Counted from the stretch's first letter, positions 26,601 to 35,514 are shown. The stretch: 53,860 nucleotides of DNA from an uncultured Porphyromonadaceae bacterium (GCA_937989585.1 CALKRW010000002.1:1-53860); one strand, 5' to 3'. A program made the numbers and translations. The notes: generated by a model not told the origin, from the sequence alone.

Positions 26601-28173
26601 ATTTCTGGGCGACATTCAGTTTGGCTTCGTTGAGAGCTGCCTGCAGTGCGGCGAGTTCGTCTGTGCTTGCCTTGTAGGCGGCCTGGTTGGCGGCTACGCG
26701 CTGCGCCTCCTCGTACTGGGCTTTGGCGCTGTCATCAATGGCAGCGATCAGGGCATTGATACCTTCACTGTCTACCGTATAACTGTAGGTGCCTTCGCTT
26801 GCGACAGCCTCGAGGGCGGCTTTGGCTCCTTCGCTTGCTTTGTTGATGGCTTCCTGGGCGGCGTTGACCGCAGTTTCGTTATTGGTGCCGGGATAGTTTG
26901 CGGCAGCCTGTGACTTAGCGGCTTCAAGGGCGGCCTGAAGGGCGGCAATCTCTGCCTTGGTTGCGTCATACGCGGCGTTATTGGCTGCTACACGGTTCGA
27001 CTCCTGAAGATCGGAGTTGGCTGCGGCTGCATCCGTGATGAGTTTTGCAATTTCGGCGCTGATGGCGTCACAACGGTCGTTGAACCCTGCTTCCTTTCCT
27101 ATGAGGGATCCGTCTGCAAAGGCTGTTGCGATTTCACCGCGGAGTGTCTCGATAGCCTCGCTGACAGCCGAACCGGTGAACTGGTCCTTGACTGCGGGAT
27201 ATTTCTCTGCGATCTCTGCCACTGCGGCATTGAGTTCGTTCTCAAGACCGTTTAATTTCTCTGTGAGACGGTTGTTGGCGGGAGTGCCGTTGATGACATT
27301 GACCGTAAAGTTGTTTGCATTTGCACTCTTGCCTGCGGCGTAAGAGACTACTATATCCTTGAACTCGATTGTGGCGTTCTCGGGAGCGCCCTCGGGTGCT
27401 GTGACCTTGAGGGTGAACGCTAAGCCCTCGTTTCCGCTCATGGGCGAGTTCGAGAGGGTGTAGTAGATGAGACGGTAGGTGTTGCCGTCTTTTCTGAGAG
27501 TCATGTTGGCGTCACCGGGGCAGCGGTCGCTCAACACGGCACGCTCGCCGAGGGTATAACCTTCGGGAACGCTTACGACAGCCTGGAAACCGATTACATC
27601 GCACTCGGCGCTGATGGCGATTCCGAGGTCGGAACTTGTTCCGGCATTGATGGCTACGGTCTCGGCCACAGGTGCGAACTCAATCTTATAGGGATTGTAG
27701 CTCGCTGCGACTTGGAAGGCGTCCTGCGACCATGATTCCTTGCCGTTCCATGTGGTGAAGGTGATGTTGCCTACTGTGATGTCACCGCTCATTTCGGTAT
27801 TATAGCCGTCCTTCACCTTTACGGGAATATAAAGCAGCGCGCCGCTTTCTCCCTGCAGTTCGGTCTCGGCAAACGAGGCGATAAGGACTTTCCCGTTCTT
27901 CGGATTGAAACTGATGGTTGTGTTGCTCGTAAAACGAGATTCGTTACGTTCGACAGATTTGCCTACGAATTCGAGGAAGTCAGGCAGAGCCACCTGGAAG
28001 TCCATGCCTGCCACCGGATTGACCTTATCAAAGTTCACCTGCAGTTTGACTACATCGTGACTGATAAAATTCGCAGGTTCAATCGAAAGTCTGTTCTGAG
28101 CCGACATCGAGACTACCCCGAAGAGGGCGATTACGGCCAGAAGCAATCCTTTCAATGAAATATTTTGTTTCAT
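23617..28173 (-). CDS. Giant secreted protein: two cohesin-like domains plus 11 tandem helical repeats
   Basis: 1518 aa. Signal peptide (about 1-25, ending VSMSAQ). Two beta-sandwich domains of cohesin-like appearance follow, about 27-155 (VKLQVNFDKVNPVAGMDFQV ... GALLYIPVKV) and about 165-295 (CDVIGFQAVVSVPEGYTL ... GLAFTLKVTAP). A divergent helical segment (298-390) leads into eleven repeats of about 98 aa from residue 391, each RVAANxAAY ... LQxALxxAK ... YPxxDV ... AxxAIxxA ... GxYNYTVDxxGINxLI. The C-terminus (LIYTLSGVRV ... ARKVFVK) resembles a T9SS sorting domain. Probably a surface rod or adhesin stalk. Second gene behind the 2076-aa gene (107-bp gap). The cohesin assignment is by pattern only. 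Confidence 0.85.
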   Translation of the reverse strand: MKQNISLKGLLLAVIALFGVVSMSAQNRLSIEPANFISHDVVKLQVNFDKVNPVAGMDFQVALPDFLEFVGKSVERNESRFTSNTTISFNPKNGKVLIASFAETELQGESGALLYIPVKVKDGYNTEMSGDITVGNITFTTWNGKESWSQDAFQVAASYNPYKIEFAPVAETVAINAGTSSDLGIAISAECDVIGFQAVVSVPEGYTLGERAVLSDRCPGDANMTLRKDGNTYRLIYYTLSNSPMSGNEGLAFTLKVTAPEGAPENATIEFKDIVVSYAAGKSANANNFTVNVINGTPANNRLTEKLNGLENELNAAVAEIAEKYPAVKDQFTGSAVSEAIETLRGEIATAFADGSLIGKEAGFNDRCDAISAEIAKLITDAAAANSDLQESNRVAANNAAYDATKAEIAALQAALEAAKSQAAANYPGTNNETAVNAAQEAINKASEGAKAALEAVASEGTYSYTVDSEGINALIAAIDDSAKAQYEEAQRVAANQAAYKASTDELAALQAALNEAKLNVAQKYPGTDVEAQTAAAQQAIDKAGEEAKAALEAVASEGTYNYNVDKEGINALIAAITEAAKAQYEDAQRVAANQTAYKATMGEIVALQNALNAAKLSVAQKYPGTDVEAQAQAAQQAIDNAKEGAQAALEAVASEGTYNYTVDKEGINALIAAITEAGKVQYEEAQRVAANNAAYKATTDELAALQNALNAAKLSVAQKYPGTDVEAEAEAAQQAIDAAAEAAKTALDAVENAGTYNYSVDKAGINKLIDAIVPAAKAKYEEAQRVAANEAAYKATSEEIAALQAKLEAAKASAAQQYPNTDTEAQQTAAQQAIDAAKAGADAAYQAVAQSGKYNYTFDKAEINKLIEAIPAAAKAQYEEAQRVAANEAAYKAVTDKLAALQGALDAAKAEAAEKYGDIDVTSEVAAAQNSINAAKAAADAIYKAVATAGVFSYDVPVADIEALINAVTAKAVAGSEANRKAHNKAAYDKAIASIDALQKELDAAVEAAEKDCPHANITSVLNKAQTAITNARNDANVAYIAVDKAGVYNYTVDEAGIRALIEALSKSAAEQEAAYNEAQRVAANKAAYESIVAEINVLQASLEAAKETAATQYPNADVSAEVAAAQNAIDAAKADAAKALEAVAAEGVFNYTVDKDGINKLIEAVNTSAAEQEAAYNEAQRVAANKAAYEAAVAEIDALQTALDAAKETVAAQYPDANVSAEVAAAQSAIDAAKADAAKALEAVANEGTFNYAVDKDGINNLIDAIAASAADQKEAARVAANKAAYEATLADIAKLQEALVDAKAEAESTYPESNVEALVAEVQAAIDDITSAANQSFDAVAAAGEYDYTFDSKPVEEMIAGIVPEAKKQADEAKRVADNEAAYQASLDKIAALRESLSTVKDKIAAEYPELDVTVLVNAADDAIIKAEADAAAEYQSVAEEGVYSYEVPVAEIEALIQEILTYAEENAVDSVYADDIDENTLIYTLSGVRVTRPQQGKVNILVSKDGSARKVFVK
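23765..27003 (-). repeat. Eleven tandem ~294-bp coding repeats
   Basis: In-frame direct repeats with starts at 27003, 26709 and 26415 and onwards at a regular 294-bp period in the first units. The units spanning about 25.9-26.7 kb are the most alike at nucleotide level; later units drift. Such arrays can change copy number and are prone to assembly collapse. Confidence 0.88.
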
Positions 28174-28223
28174 GCGATTGATTTTATTAATTATGATTAA
28201 TTCTCATTGTTCCTTCGACGTCG

Positions 28224-28256
28224 GGAAGTGCCGGGAATATCTTCCCGGACACTTCC
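28224..28256 (-). terminator. Hairpin between the two giant genes
   Basis: A 14-bp stem with one bulged base (GGAAGTG/CCGGGAA pairing with TTCCCGG/ACACTTCC) and a 4-nt loop, 25 bp past the stop of the 2076-aa gene. There is no T-run on the minus strand, so it may be a partial terminator or mRNA-stabilising structure setting the ratio of the two proteins. Confidence 0.5.
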
Positions 28257-28280
28257 TTTGTCGTTGGATTACACTACAGA

Positions 28281-31200
28281 TTACTTGTGATATTCTTTTG
28301 TAGTCGTACCGTCAGACTTGCGGATGATGTTGATGCCGCGCTGTACGGCACGCAGCGTGCGGCCGGCTGCATCGTAGATGCGTTCCTTCATGTTAACGGC
28401 ACCGTTGTGGATGGTGTCGACAACCGAGGTATTGCCGGTGTTCACGCGGACAGGTGCATGCTCTTCGTCGGCGAAGATACCGTTCGACAGAGTCGGGTTG
28501 CCGATGCCTTCGGTGATGATGTGCAGCAGTACGCCGTCGTTGCCCTGGATGGACTCGTTGGTCATCGAGATGATAACGATACGGTAGTTGCCGTTGCCGT
28601 TGTCTGCGAACATCACCTCGTGGTTGGCGGCGCGTGCGTCAAGTTTGACGTCCTTGATTGACATGCCGACGGGCAGTTTGACATCGAACTGGCCGGCGAT
28701 GAATGTGTCGCCGTTGTTCAGTGTCAGGGCGTAGTCACGCTCGCCGTTCTCCGAGCTCAGCATGGCCAGGGCGAAGGTGTTGCCGCTTGTGCGCACACCG
28801 TTGCGTGCCATGCGCGGGGCTACCTTGCTGATCTCGACACCGTTATCCTGGTTGAGGATGAGTTCTACCTCGTCGGTGGCGTCGGCGATGTTGATGTCCT
28901 TGTCGCCGGTAAGGTCGGCTGCGGCAGCCTGGACAGGCGAAGCCTCGTAGAGCTGCTGATAGGTGGTTCCGTCAAGAATCCAGCCGATAATCATCTGCAG
29001 GTCGGTTGCGTTTACAATGCCGTCAGGATTGTCGTTGACATCACCCTTGAAGAAGATGTTCTCACGGGCAACAGTCTGGACGGCTTCTGCTTTGGCGCAG
29101 ATTTCCTGACAGCGCTCGTCAAGTTTATGACAGCCCTCGACAAATTGCTCAGCAGATATCTTTCCGGAACTAAATCCGTTGACAAGATTGCTATGTTCTG
29201 TGGCTATGGCGCTCATTTCTTCTGCAAGTCCGTTAAGTACAGGCAGTTGCTCATCCTTAATCTCGGGCACGACAGTATTGTCGCTAAATATTGAGTATGC
29301 GCCGTTGATAATACCCCAAGTGTTCCTTCTCACATCATATACATGATAATTCTCAATATCGAGTGACAGATAAAGAAGGTCAGTTGAAATAGTATTATAA
29401 GGATAAACCAGTACCGAATTTTCGTTAAGCTGACATCTTGAATGTTCTTCGGCAAGCCATACTCTTGCATCTTCAATCCTGTTACCCAGAATGTCAAAAT
29501 TCTGCTTATACGAGGTCACGAGATCATATTCACCTGCAAGTTCTGCAATTGCCTCGAGTTGTTCTACATAACCCGTAAGTTCAGCATCAAGACGTTCGTA
29601 AGCGGCGTTATTGGCTTCCATTGCGGCCTGTTTCTCCAGTGCTGCCTTGTTTGCGGCTTCCATCTTATCGCGAAGGTCCTCAAAATTGTCACGGATTGCC
29701 GACATATCGTTCTTGTATGTATCGGCATTGAGGACAACCTTGTTGCCGTCAGCCTCCCAGAGTTCTTTGACTGCCTCGAGGCTTTCCATAAGGTTATTGT
29801 ATCCGTCGGGATATTTTTTCTGAACAGACTCGACGTAACGGTTGTAGGCGACTGCTGCGTCAGTGAGTTCGCTTTCGAGGGCAACATACTGCTCTGTGAG
29901 TTCGGCAATGATTCCGGGAACGGGATCGCCACCGATGTTCTCGCCTTCGAACTCTGCCTTATAACTGCTTTCGAGTTTGACATAGATATCCGAGAGTTCG
30001 CTTTCGATATTCTTGGCATTGGTGAGGAATTCTGCGAGAGCGGCGGCTTTCTCTTCTACGCTGACTTTAGTTTTTGTATATACCGAGTAAAGTTGAATAA
30101 GTTTCTCAATACCGTTTTCACCTTTCTCGATATTGTCTATCTGGTCATTGTAGGAGGCTTTCTCTTCATCTGTCAAAGTAGTTGAGTAGACCTTGGCATT
30201 GTTGAAAGCGACCTTTGTCTTGGCAAGGAGATCGTAGAGAGCCTGAATTTCTCTTTGCTGTGCCAGACCATATGCACCGGAAATCTGATTCTCGGCTGTG
30301 ACAAACCGGTTCTCGATTTTTTCCTTATTTGCTACGAGCGAAGCCTTGTCTTTCTCAAGTTCGCCTTTGACATCCTCAATAGCGTCGTTGATATTATTGA
30401 TACTGTTGGGAACTTCGGCTGTGATGCTGCCTACGTACTGAACCAGTGCATAGTAGTCGGCCATGAGTTGGTCGAGACGTTTCTGGAAATCGGCGGCAAG
30501 CTGTTTGTTTGCCTGATCGTTGTCGTACTCAGTCTGCTTTTTGCCGACAAGTCCTTCTGCGGCATCGAGGATGACCTGAAGTTTGCTTGTCTTCGAGGCG
30601 AGATTCTCGATATCGGTAGCCTGTACATTCAGGCCGCATGCCTGGTCGATGTAAGCGGCGAGTTGGGCGCGCGACTCATCCCCTTCGGAAGTACACTTCT
30701 CGAGTTTTTCCTTAAGAGCCTCAAGGCTTTCCGATGCATATGCATAATTTTCTTTCCACTGAGCGACAGCCGCAGCATCGAGGTCAATGCTTCCGGCAAC
30801 TGCGTCAAGATCATTGGCCACGCCGTTCATGAAATCGAGAGCCAGGAGCGAATTGGTCTCGTTGGCAGTGAATACATCTACGGCACTGTTGATATGACCT
30901 TCTGCAACCTTAAGGGCATTGGAGGTGTTGATGAGGTTTACACCGGCATTCGCAAGAGTTTCCTTTGCCTGTTCGATTGTTTCGTTTGCCTCGGCATACG
31001 ATGTTGCAGCATCCACAAACTTAGCGGTGTAAGTCTCTTCGGTAACACCATCATTGCCGGTAGCTGTAAATACATAGTCTTCGCCATTGTAGTATTTCTG
31101 GGCTGCCTCGTTGCACTGTCCCATCATCGTTTCTACCTTGGCTTCCATCTCATTGATAAGCGCGTTGGCTTTATCGACAGAGAATGCCTGGAATTCTTCA

Positions 31201-34200
31201 GGAGTGAATACATCCCCATCCTCATTGTATTTTGCGACTTTAGCATCGACTTCAGCCTTAAGATTAGTTATCAGTTTGCTGTACTCATAGATGTCGCGGT
31301 GGGTCTGGACAACGGTGAGGATATACTGGCTATAGTACGGGTTGTTGAGTTGGAAGAACGAGTTATAGGTCTCGATTGACTGACGGTAAACGTTGTCAGT
31401 GTAACTATAAGCAGCATCCCAGTTGGCTTTTGCCATTGTCTGGGCGTTGGTTTCCTTAACCTTGTTGAAGAAATTGTCGTTAAAGTCTGTCTCGATGGCC
31501 TTGGCTGCGTCTTCGATACGCTTGTACTCGTTTTTCACCTCGTCGTTCTTGGATGCGGACTGGCCTTTGCCATAGTATCCGTTAGCGACGAGGTCTTCGT
31601 TGTTGAGGTCATTGTCACGAAGAGATGTGAGAGTATTTATCCAGGTATTAAATGCCTCATTCAGAGGATTATTACCATCGAACGTGCCGGCTTCTTCCTT
31701 CTTGACCTTGATTTCGTCAATCAGGTCGTCGATATATTCGCGTACTCGTGCCGATTCAACGTTCTGAGCGGCATAGTTGGCATTGTTGGCATCGATATCC
31801 TTGTATGTCTGCTCGATTTCGTTCTTGAAGGCTGTAATCTTATCTTGGAGAGCCTGCTTTTTGTTATAGGCATTGTCTTCAGGCTTTTCTGCCGTACGGG
31901 CCAGTTCCAGTTCCGAGATAAGACTCTCACGCTTCTCGTAGAAACCGGTAGCGGGAACAGGAGTCTCATGACCGATAACCTCGTCTTTGTAGTATGTTTC
32001 GGCAGGATCGTCAGAGTTAGCGATGTTATAGTCCCAAAGAGCCTTGATAACATCCGTTTCGGGAACAAGACCGAGAAGTTCTTCATATGCGGCCTGATTG
32101 TCTTTGAGGGCCTTGACATCAGCCTTCTTGTCTGAGATCTTATTATATAGAGCCTGAAGTTCAGTATCGATATCGGAGTAGGTCTTGACGAGATCCTTGG
32201 CGTCATCGGCAAGTGCGTCTGCTGCAGCAATCTTGGCTGCGATACCATCAAGTTCGGTCTGAAGAGCCGAGAAGTCAGTTGTCTTGCCATAATATTCACC
32301 TTCGGCTGCATAAGCCTCGAGTTCTTCAAGTGCAGTGCTGACAGTCGTTTTGTTATTGCCGGTATAGGTCTTTTCAAACTCATGTACGGCTGCGGCGACC
32401 AGAGCAGGATAACCCTCGACATTACCCTTAAGTGTTTCCGCTGTCTCGTATGATACCTGAGGCGAAGTCTCTGTGCTGCGAACGGTTAGGAGGTCTTTAG
32501 TAACTTGGTCAAGTTTCTCCTTAAGTGTCTTGTATGTATCGGTTTCCTTAAATGCTGCAGGCTTGGAATTGTCGGCAACAATAAGTTTGTCTTCTATATT
32601 CTTATTAAGTCCGTCAACAAGTTTCTGGAACTCGCCCACCGATTTGGAAGCATCGACATAAGATTCCATAAGGGTATCTGCGAAGCCTTTACGTTCTTCG
32701 ATGGCCGTTTTGACGTCTGTAATCTTATCACCATCAAACGGAGGCTGATTGTCTACGTATATGGCCTTGATGGCTTCGTCAAGCGATGTAATTGTTCCTG
32801 CAAATTTACCCATCAGGTCAAATTCGGAAACAGGAACTTTGGAGTCTGCCTGAAGTTTCTCGATATGCGCCTTCAGGTCATTGAGGTCGTTGATAAGACC
32901 GATAACGGGTTGCCAGGCTGTTACGAAATCTTTAACAGCAGTGAAAGCGGCAGTTGCTGCGGAAGTATCAAGAGTAGCGTCGTACTGATTGTCAACCTGG
33001 GTCTTGAGTGCGTTTACAGCATCTTCAGCGGCTTTCTTGAGGGCATCGTATTTTGCGACTTCTTCTTCAGGCAGGCCTTCGGGAAGTGCGGGAACAACCT
33101 CAGGATCGGCAAGTTTCTTGACTTCACCATTGACAGTCTCGACATTATTCCAGTATGTCTCCTGGGCTCCGACAGCAGCAGAAAGGATACCCTTTATCTT
33201 ATCAGTGGCTGTGGTAAGGATTTCCGAATCACCTGCCAGATTCTGGCTGACGCCATCGAGTGCTCCGGGGACATTGGGATTCTCCAGTCGCTTAGTTGCA
33301 ACTTTGGCAAGAGCGTCACTGTATGTTTTACGAACTTCTGCCTCCTGTGCGGCGACGTATGCGTCGAACGACTTGTTCATGCCTTCGGCTCCCTTGTACT
33401 CCTTGGCTGAGAGAGCCTCAAGAGTAGTGCTTGTCTCGGCAGTAAGTTTCGACTGAAGTTCCATCAGTTTCTTATACACATTCCAGTCGGCGATTGTAGC
33501 AGTTATCTGCGAGTCAAGGGCGGTAATCCTGGCCTTGATAACCTCACTCTTGTCCTCGGGCGCCTTTATTTCAGGATCATAAATATTTTCATAAGCCTTT
33601 TCGATTGCCAGTCTGAAAGTTGTGATTTCACCTTGGATGCCGGCGGCTGTACCCTCATTGGTCTTGGAAACGTATGCCCGCTCGTCGGCGTCTTTCATAT
33701 TCTCCTCGTTGTAACGGGCTGTCTGAGCATCGAGAAGAGCCTGAAGACCTGTTTCCGGAGCATTGATAAGATCGAGAAGTTGGTTTTTAGCCTGCTCATT
33801 GGCTACGCCAAGCTGATACTTGTCGTTCTCTGCCTTAACTCGGTCATTATAGGCCTTAACGTCTTCAGCAAGTTTGTCAATGTCATTCTGGATCAAATTA
33901 TCGTCTTTCCAGAGTTCATACGTGTCGTAGTCATCTTTTGTCTCTTTCAGGTCATCAATCTTTTTCTGAAGGTCGCTCTTACGTTTATCAAGCGCGGCTT
34001 TATCTTCACCGAGTTTCTTTGCTGCTTCAGAGTCATCGCCTTCAACTACGGAATTGATTACAACCTTATCGAGGGCAGCTGTCAGGGTTTTCTGAACATC
34101 TTCGACTTCGTATACAATCTCAAAGGCAATGTTTGCCAAAGAGAATGCTTCATCAGCCTTGGCACCTGTAAGAGTCAGAGTCCATTTGGATGTGGCAACA

Positions 34201-34511
34201 ACTTCGAATTCAAGATCCTTATCATTAACGGATACTGAGTTCGTACCATCACTGACGGTTGCACGTACATTTGTAGGAGTTGTGAACTTCAGGACATATT
34301 TACCGGGATTGAGTTCGCCAAGGTCCATGGTCAGGACACCTGAGCCAATCGGACAAACTATGCCACCTTGCTGGAATGGGTTAGCACCGGAGATACCGGT
34401 CTGATTCCAGTTTTCTCCATTCCCTGCAAGATTTTCATTAACCGTAATATTGGCGAAGGCGTTAAACGCCAGTGGAGTCACCAATAAGGAAGCAAGTACT
34501 TTCTTTTGCAT
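28281..34511 (-). CDS. Giant secreted coiled-coil protein with dockerin-like and cohesin-like C-terminal modules
   Basis: 2076 aa. Signal peptide (about 1-20, ending FNAFA). A beta-rich, carbohydrate-binding-module-like domain (about 22-117) is followed by about 1,700 residues of highly charged helices rich in A, E, K, D and T without strict repeats, probably long coiled coils or helical bundles. About 1820-1887 is a dockerin type I-like pair of calcium loops (GDVNDNPDGIVNATDLQ and ADLTGDKDINIADATDEV). A cohesin-like sandwich follows (about 1907-2030, with FIAGQFDVKLPVGMSIKDV and GNDGVLLHIITEG). It ends in a T9SS-like tail (IYDAAGRTLRAV ... KEYHK). First gene of a two-gene unit. Probably a cell-surface fibre or adhesin; no enzymatic motif. 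Confidence 0.85.
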   Translation of the reverse strand: MQKKVLASLLVTPLAFNAFANITVNENLAGNGENWNQTGISGANPFQQGGIVCPIGSGVLTMDLGELNPGKYVLKFTTPTNVRATVSDGTNSVSVNDKDLEFEVVATSKWTLTLTGAKADEAFSLANIAFEIVYEVEDVQKTLTAALDKVVINSVVEGDDSEAAKKLGEDKAALDKRKSDLQKKIDDLKETKDDYDTYELWKDDNLIQNDIDKLAEDVKAYNDRVKAENDKYQLGVANEQAKNQLLDLINAPETGLQALLDAQTARYNEENMKDADERAYVSKTNEGTAAGIQGEITTFRLAIEKAYENIYDPEIKAPEDKSEVIKARITALDSQITATIADWNVYKKLMELQSKLTAETSTTLEALSAKEYKGAEGMNKSFDAYVAAQEAEVRKTYSDALAKVATKRLENPNVPGALDGVSQNLAGDSEILTTATDKIKGILSAAVGAQETYWNNVETVNGEVKKLADPEVVPALPEGLPEEEVAKYDALKKAAEDAVNALKTQVDNQYDATLDTSAATAAFTAVKDFVTAWQPVIGLINDLNDLKAHIEKLQADSKVPVSEFDLMGKFAGTITSLDEAIKAIYVDNQPPFDGDKITDVKTAIEERKGFADTLMESYVDASKSVGEFQKLVDGLNKNIEDKLIVADNSKPAAFKETDTYKTLKEKLDQVTKDLLTVRSTETSPQVSYETAETLKGNVEGYPALVAAAVHEFEKTYTGNNKTTVSTALEELEAYAAEGEYYGKTTDFSALQTELDGIAAKIAAADALADDAKDLVKTYSDIDTELQALYNKISDKKADVKALKDNQAAYEELLGLVPETDVIKALWDYNIANSDDPAETYYKDEVIGHETPVPATGFYEKRESLISELELARTAEKPEDNAYNKKQALQDKITAFKNEIEQTYKDIDANNANYAAQNVESARVREYIDDLIDEIKVKKEEAGTFDGNNPLNEAFNTWINTLTSLRDNDLNNEDLVANGYYGKGQSASKNDEVKNEYKRIEDAAKAIETDFNDNFFNKVKETNAQTMAKANWDAAYSYTDNVYRQSIETYNSFFQLNNPYYSQYILTVVQTHRDIYEYSKLITNLKAEVDAKVAKYNEDGDVFTPEEFQAFSVDKANALINEMEAKVETMMGQCNEAAQKYYNGEDYVFTATGNDGVTEETYTAKFVDAATSYAEANETIEQAKETLANAGVNLINTSNALKVAEGHINSAVDVFTANETNSLLALDFMNGVANDLDAVAGSIDLDAAAVAQWKENYAYASESLEALKEKLEKCTSEGDESRAQLAAYIDQACGLNVQATDIENLASKTSKLQVILDAAEGLVGKKQTEYDNDQANKQLAADFQKRLDQLMADYYALVQYVGSITAEVPNSINNINDAIEDVKGELEKDKASLVANKEKIENRFVTAENQISGAYGLAQQREIQALYDLLAKTKVAFNNAKVYSTTLTDEEKASYNDQIDNIEKGENGIEKLIQLYSVYTKTKVSVEEKAAALAEFLTNAKNIESELSDIYVKLESSYKAEFEGENIGGDPVPGIIAELTEQYVALESELTDAAVAYNRYVESVQKKYPDGYNNLMESLEAVKELWEADGNKVVLNADTYKNDMSAIRDNFEDLRDKMEAANKAALEKQAAMEANNAAYERLDAELTGYVEQLEAIAELAGEYDLVTSYKQNFDILGNRIEDARVWLAEEHSRCQLNENSVLVYPYNTISTDLLYLSLDIENYHVYDVRRNTWGIINGAYSIFSDNTVVPEIKDEQLPVLNGLAEEMSAIATEHSNLVNGFSSGKISAEQFVEGCHKLDERCQEICAKAEAVQTVARENIFFKGDVNDNPDGIVNATDLQMIIGWILDGTTYQQLYEASPVQAAAADLTGDKDINIADATDEVELILNQDNGVEISKVAPRMARNGVRTSGNTFALAMLSSENGERDYALTLNNGDTFIAGQFDVKLPVGMSIKDVKLDARAANHEVMFADNGNGNYRIVIISMTNESIQGNDGVLLHIITEGIGNPTLSNGIFADEEHAPVRVNTGNTSVVDTIHNGAVNMKERIYDAAGRTLRAVQRGINIIRKSDGTTTKEYHK

Positions 34512-34682
34512 TTGGTAGATTTTTAAGTTAATAATTTATGGAAAGTTAAATTTAGTCAACTGTATTGAATACTAAGGTTTTACAATTTGTCGGAGAGCTC
34601 AGATCTGTGATTGATGTCTGATTTGGGAATCTGTGAATGCCTTTGTATGGGTACAATAAGGACTATACACTGAATCTCGTGG

Positions 34683-34690
34683 CAAAGTTA
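34683..34690 (-). promoter_or_regulatory. Candidate promoter (-7) of the giant coiled-coil genes
   Basis: Minus strand TAACTTTG, about 170 bp upstream of the 2076-aa gene. No good -33 was found, so it may need an activator. Predicted leader about 165 nt. Confidence 0.5.
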
Positions 34691-35252
34691 AACACAATTT
34701 TACATTTACCCCCCCATTAGTTAAATAACGTTAATTCATTCCTTTTGTAAAAGTTAAAAAATCCAACTGCATCCAATCACTCAAACTCACCTCTCTCCCA
34801 TACCCTTAATTCCACTAAGTAACTTCATGAATATTATAAACTAATTTTTAAGAGTTACTTATATATAATAATGTGTATCCGCCCCCACTTGCATTTCTGA
34901 TTTTCTGATTTTCAGTTTTATATTTCCAGTCCCCATTCCTGTCCGGATATTCGGGTAATCTGACAACCCTTGTTCCTCTGGTTTTCCTGACCTGCTCACG
35001 AAAAATATTTTCCCTCATGAATTCCGAATCATTCATTTTTTCAAAAAAAATCTTCCCTAAGAAAAATTTTTTTCATTTTTTGCCAATCTATTCAGACGGC
35101 GCACCCGTTTCGCCCTCCTGATGTCGTACCTTTGCATCAGGAATTATTGCCGGCACAATTTCCTGACATGTCTTTCCTGATTCGCGGATCCGGTTCTTTG
35201 GGAGGTTGAACCAATCCACACTTCCGGAACAGACAAATATAATTAACTCAAT

Positions 35253-35514
35253 TCTTAATCTTGTTTTTAATCCTGTTTAGACTTAAACCATTAACCTGTC
35301 ATCAATCAAAACATTTATGAAACACACATTACCGTGCCACAGACTGGCCCGATCAGACACCCTCTGCGCCTGAAGCGCTATTACCTTGCGCGTCATTGTC
35401 CTGTCGGCTTGACCGGATCCTGAAAGCCGTTACGTTCCCCACCCTACACTGTTTTACGTATTGCGCAATCAAACTGTTACAACTCTCGTCTCAGGATTAA
35501 AAACAAGATTAAGA
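35253..35514. repeat. 262-bp element with perfect 23-bp terminal inverted repeats
   Basis: Left end 35253-35275 (begins TCTTAATCTTG, ends TTAATCCTG) and right end 35492-35514 are exact reverse complements over 23 bp. They flank 216 bp of non-coding, relatively GC-rich DNA. No TAnnTTTG promoter lies inside on either strand and no clear target duplication flanks it. Best guesses are a MITE-like element or an invertible segment; neither is proven. Confidence 0.6.

Noticed and set aside
23765..27003. CRISPR-like array
   Set aside because: The repeats are 294 bp, in frame and degenerate, with no short spacers; they encode protein repeats.
24224..27343. Many antisense open frames over the repeat array (for example 25126-25782, 218 codons)
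   Set aside because: They are mirror frames of the alanine-rich repeats, repeat with the same period and have cysteine/glycine- or serine-rich compositions typical of antisense translation.
29442..33410. Long plus-strand frames opposite the 2076-aa gene (247, 374 and 301 codons)
   Set aside because: They are rich in F, C, L and I because they are the complement of E/K/A-rich helices; no signals or families, and the minus-strand gene is continuous.
34848..35036. 62-codon minus-strand frame in the divergent intergenic region
   Set aside because: AT-rich surroundings, no recognisable family, no promoter or coupling; it cannot be supported as a gene.
35194..35216. tRNA-like T-arm (GGTTGAACCAATCC)
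   Set aside because: No matching acceptor, D or anticodon arms can be formed around it.
35276..35491. Invertible promoter between the inverted repeats
   Set aside because: I looked for TAnnTTTG on both strands inside the segment and found none, so a simple promoter switch is not supported; only the repeat structure is reported.
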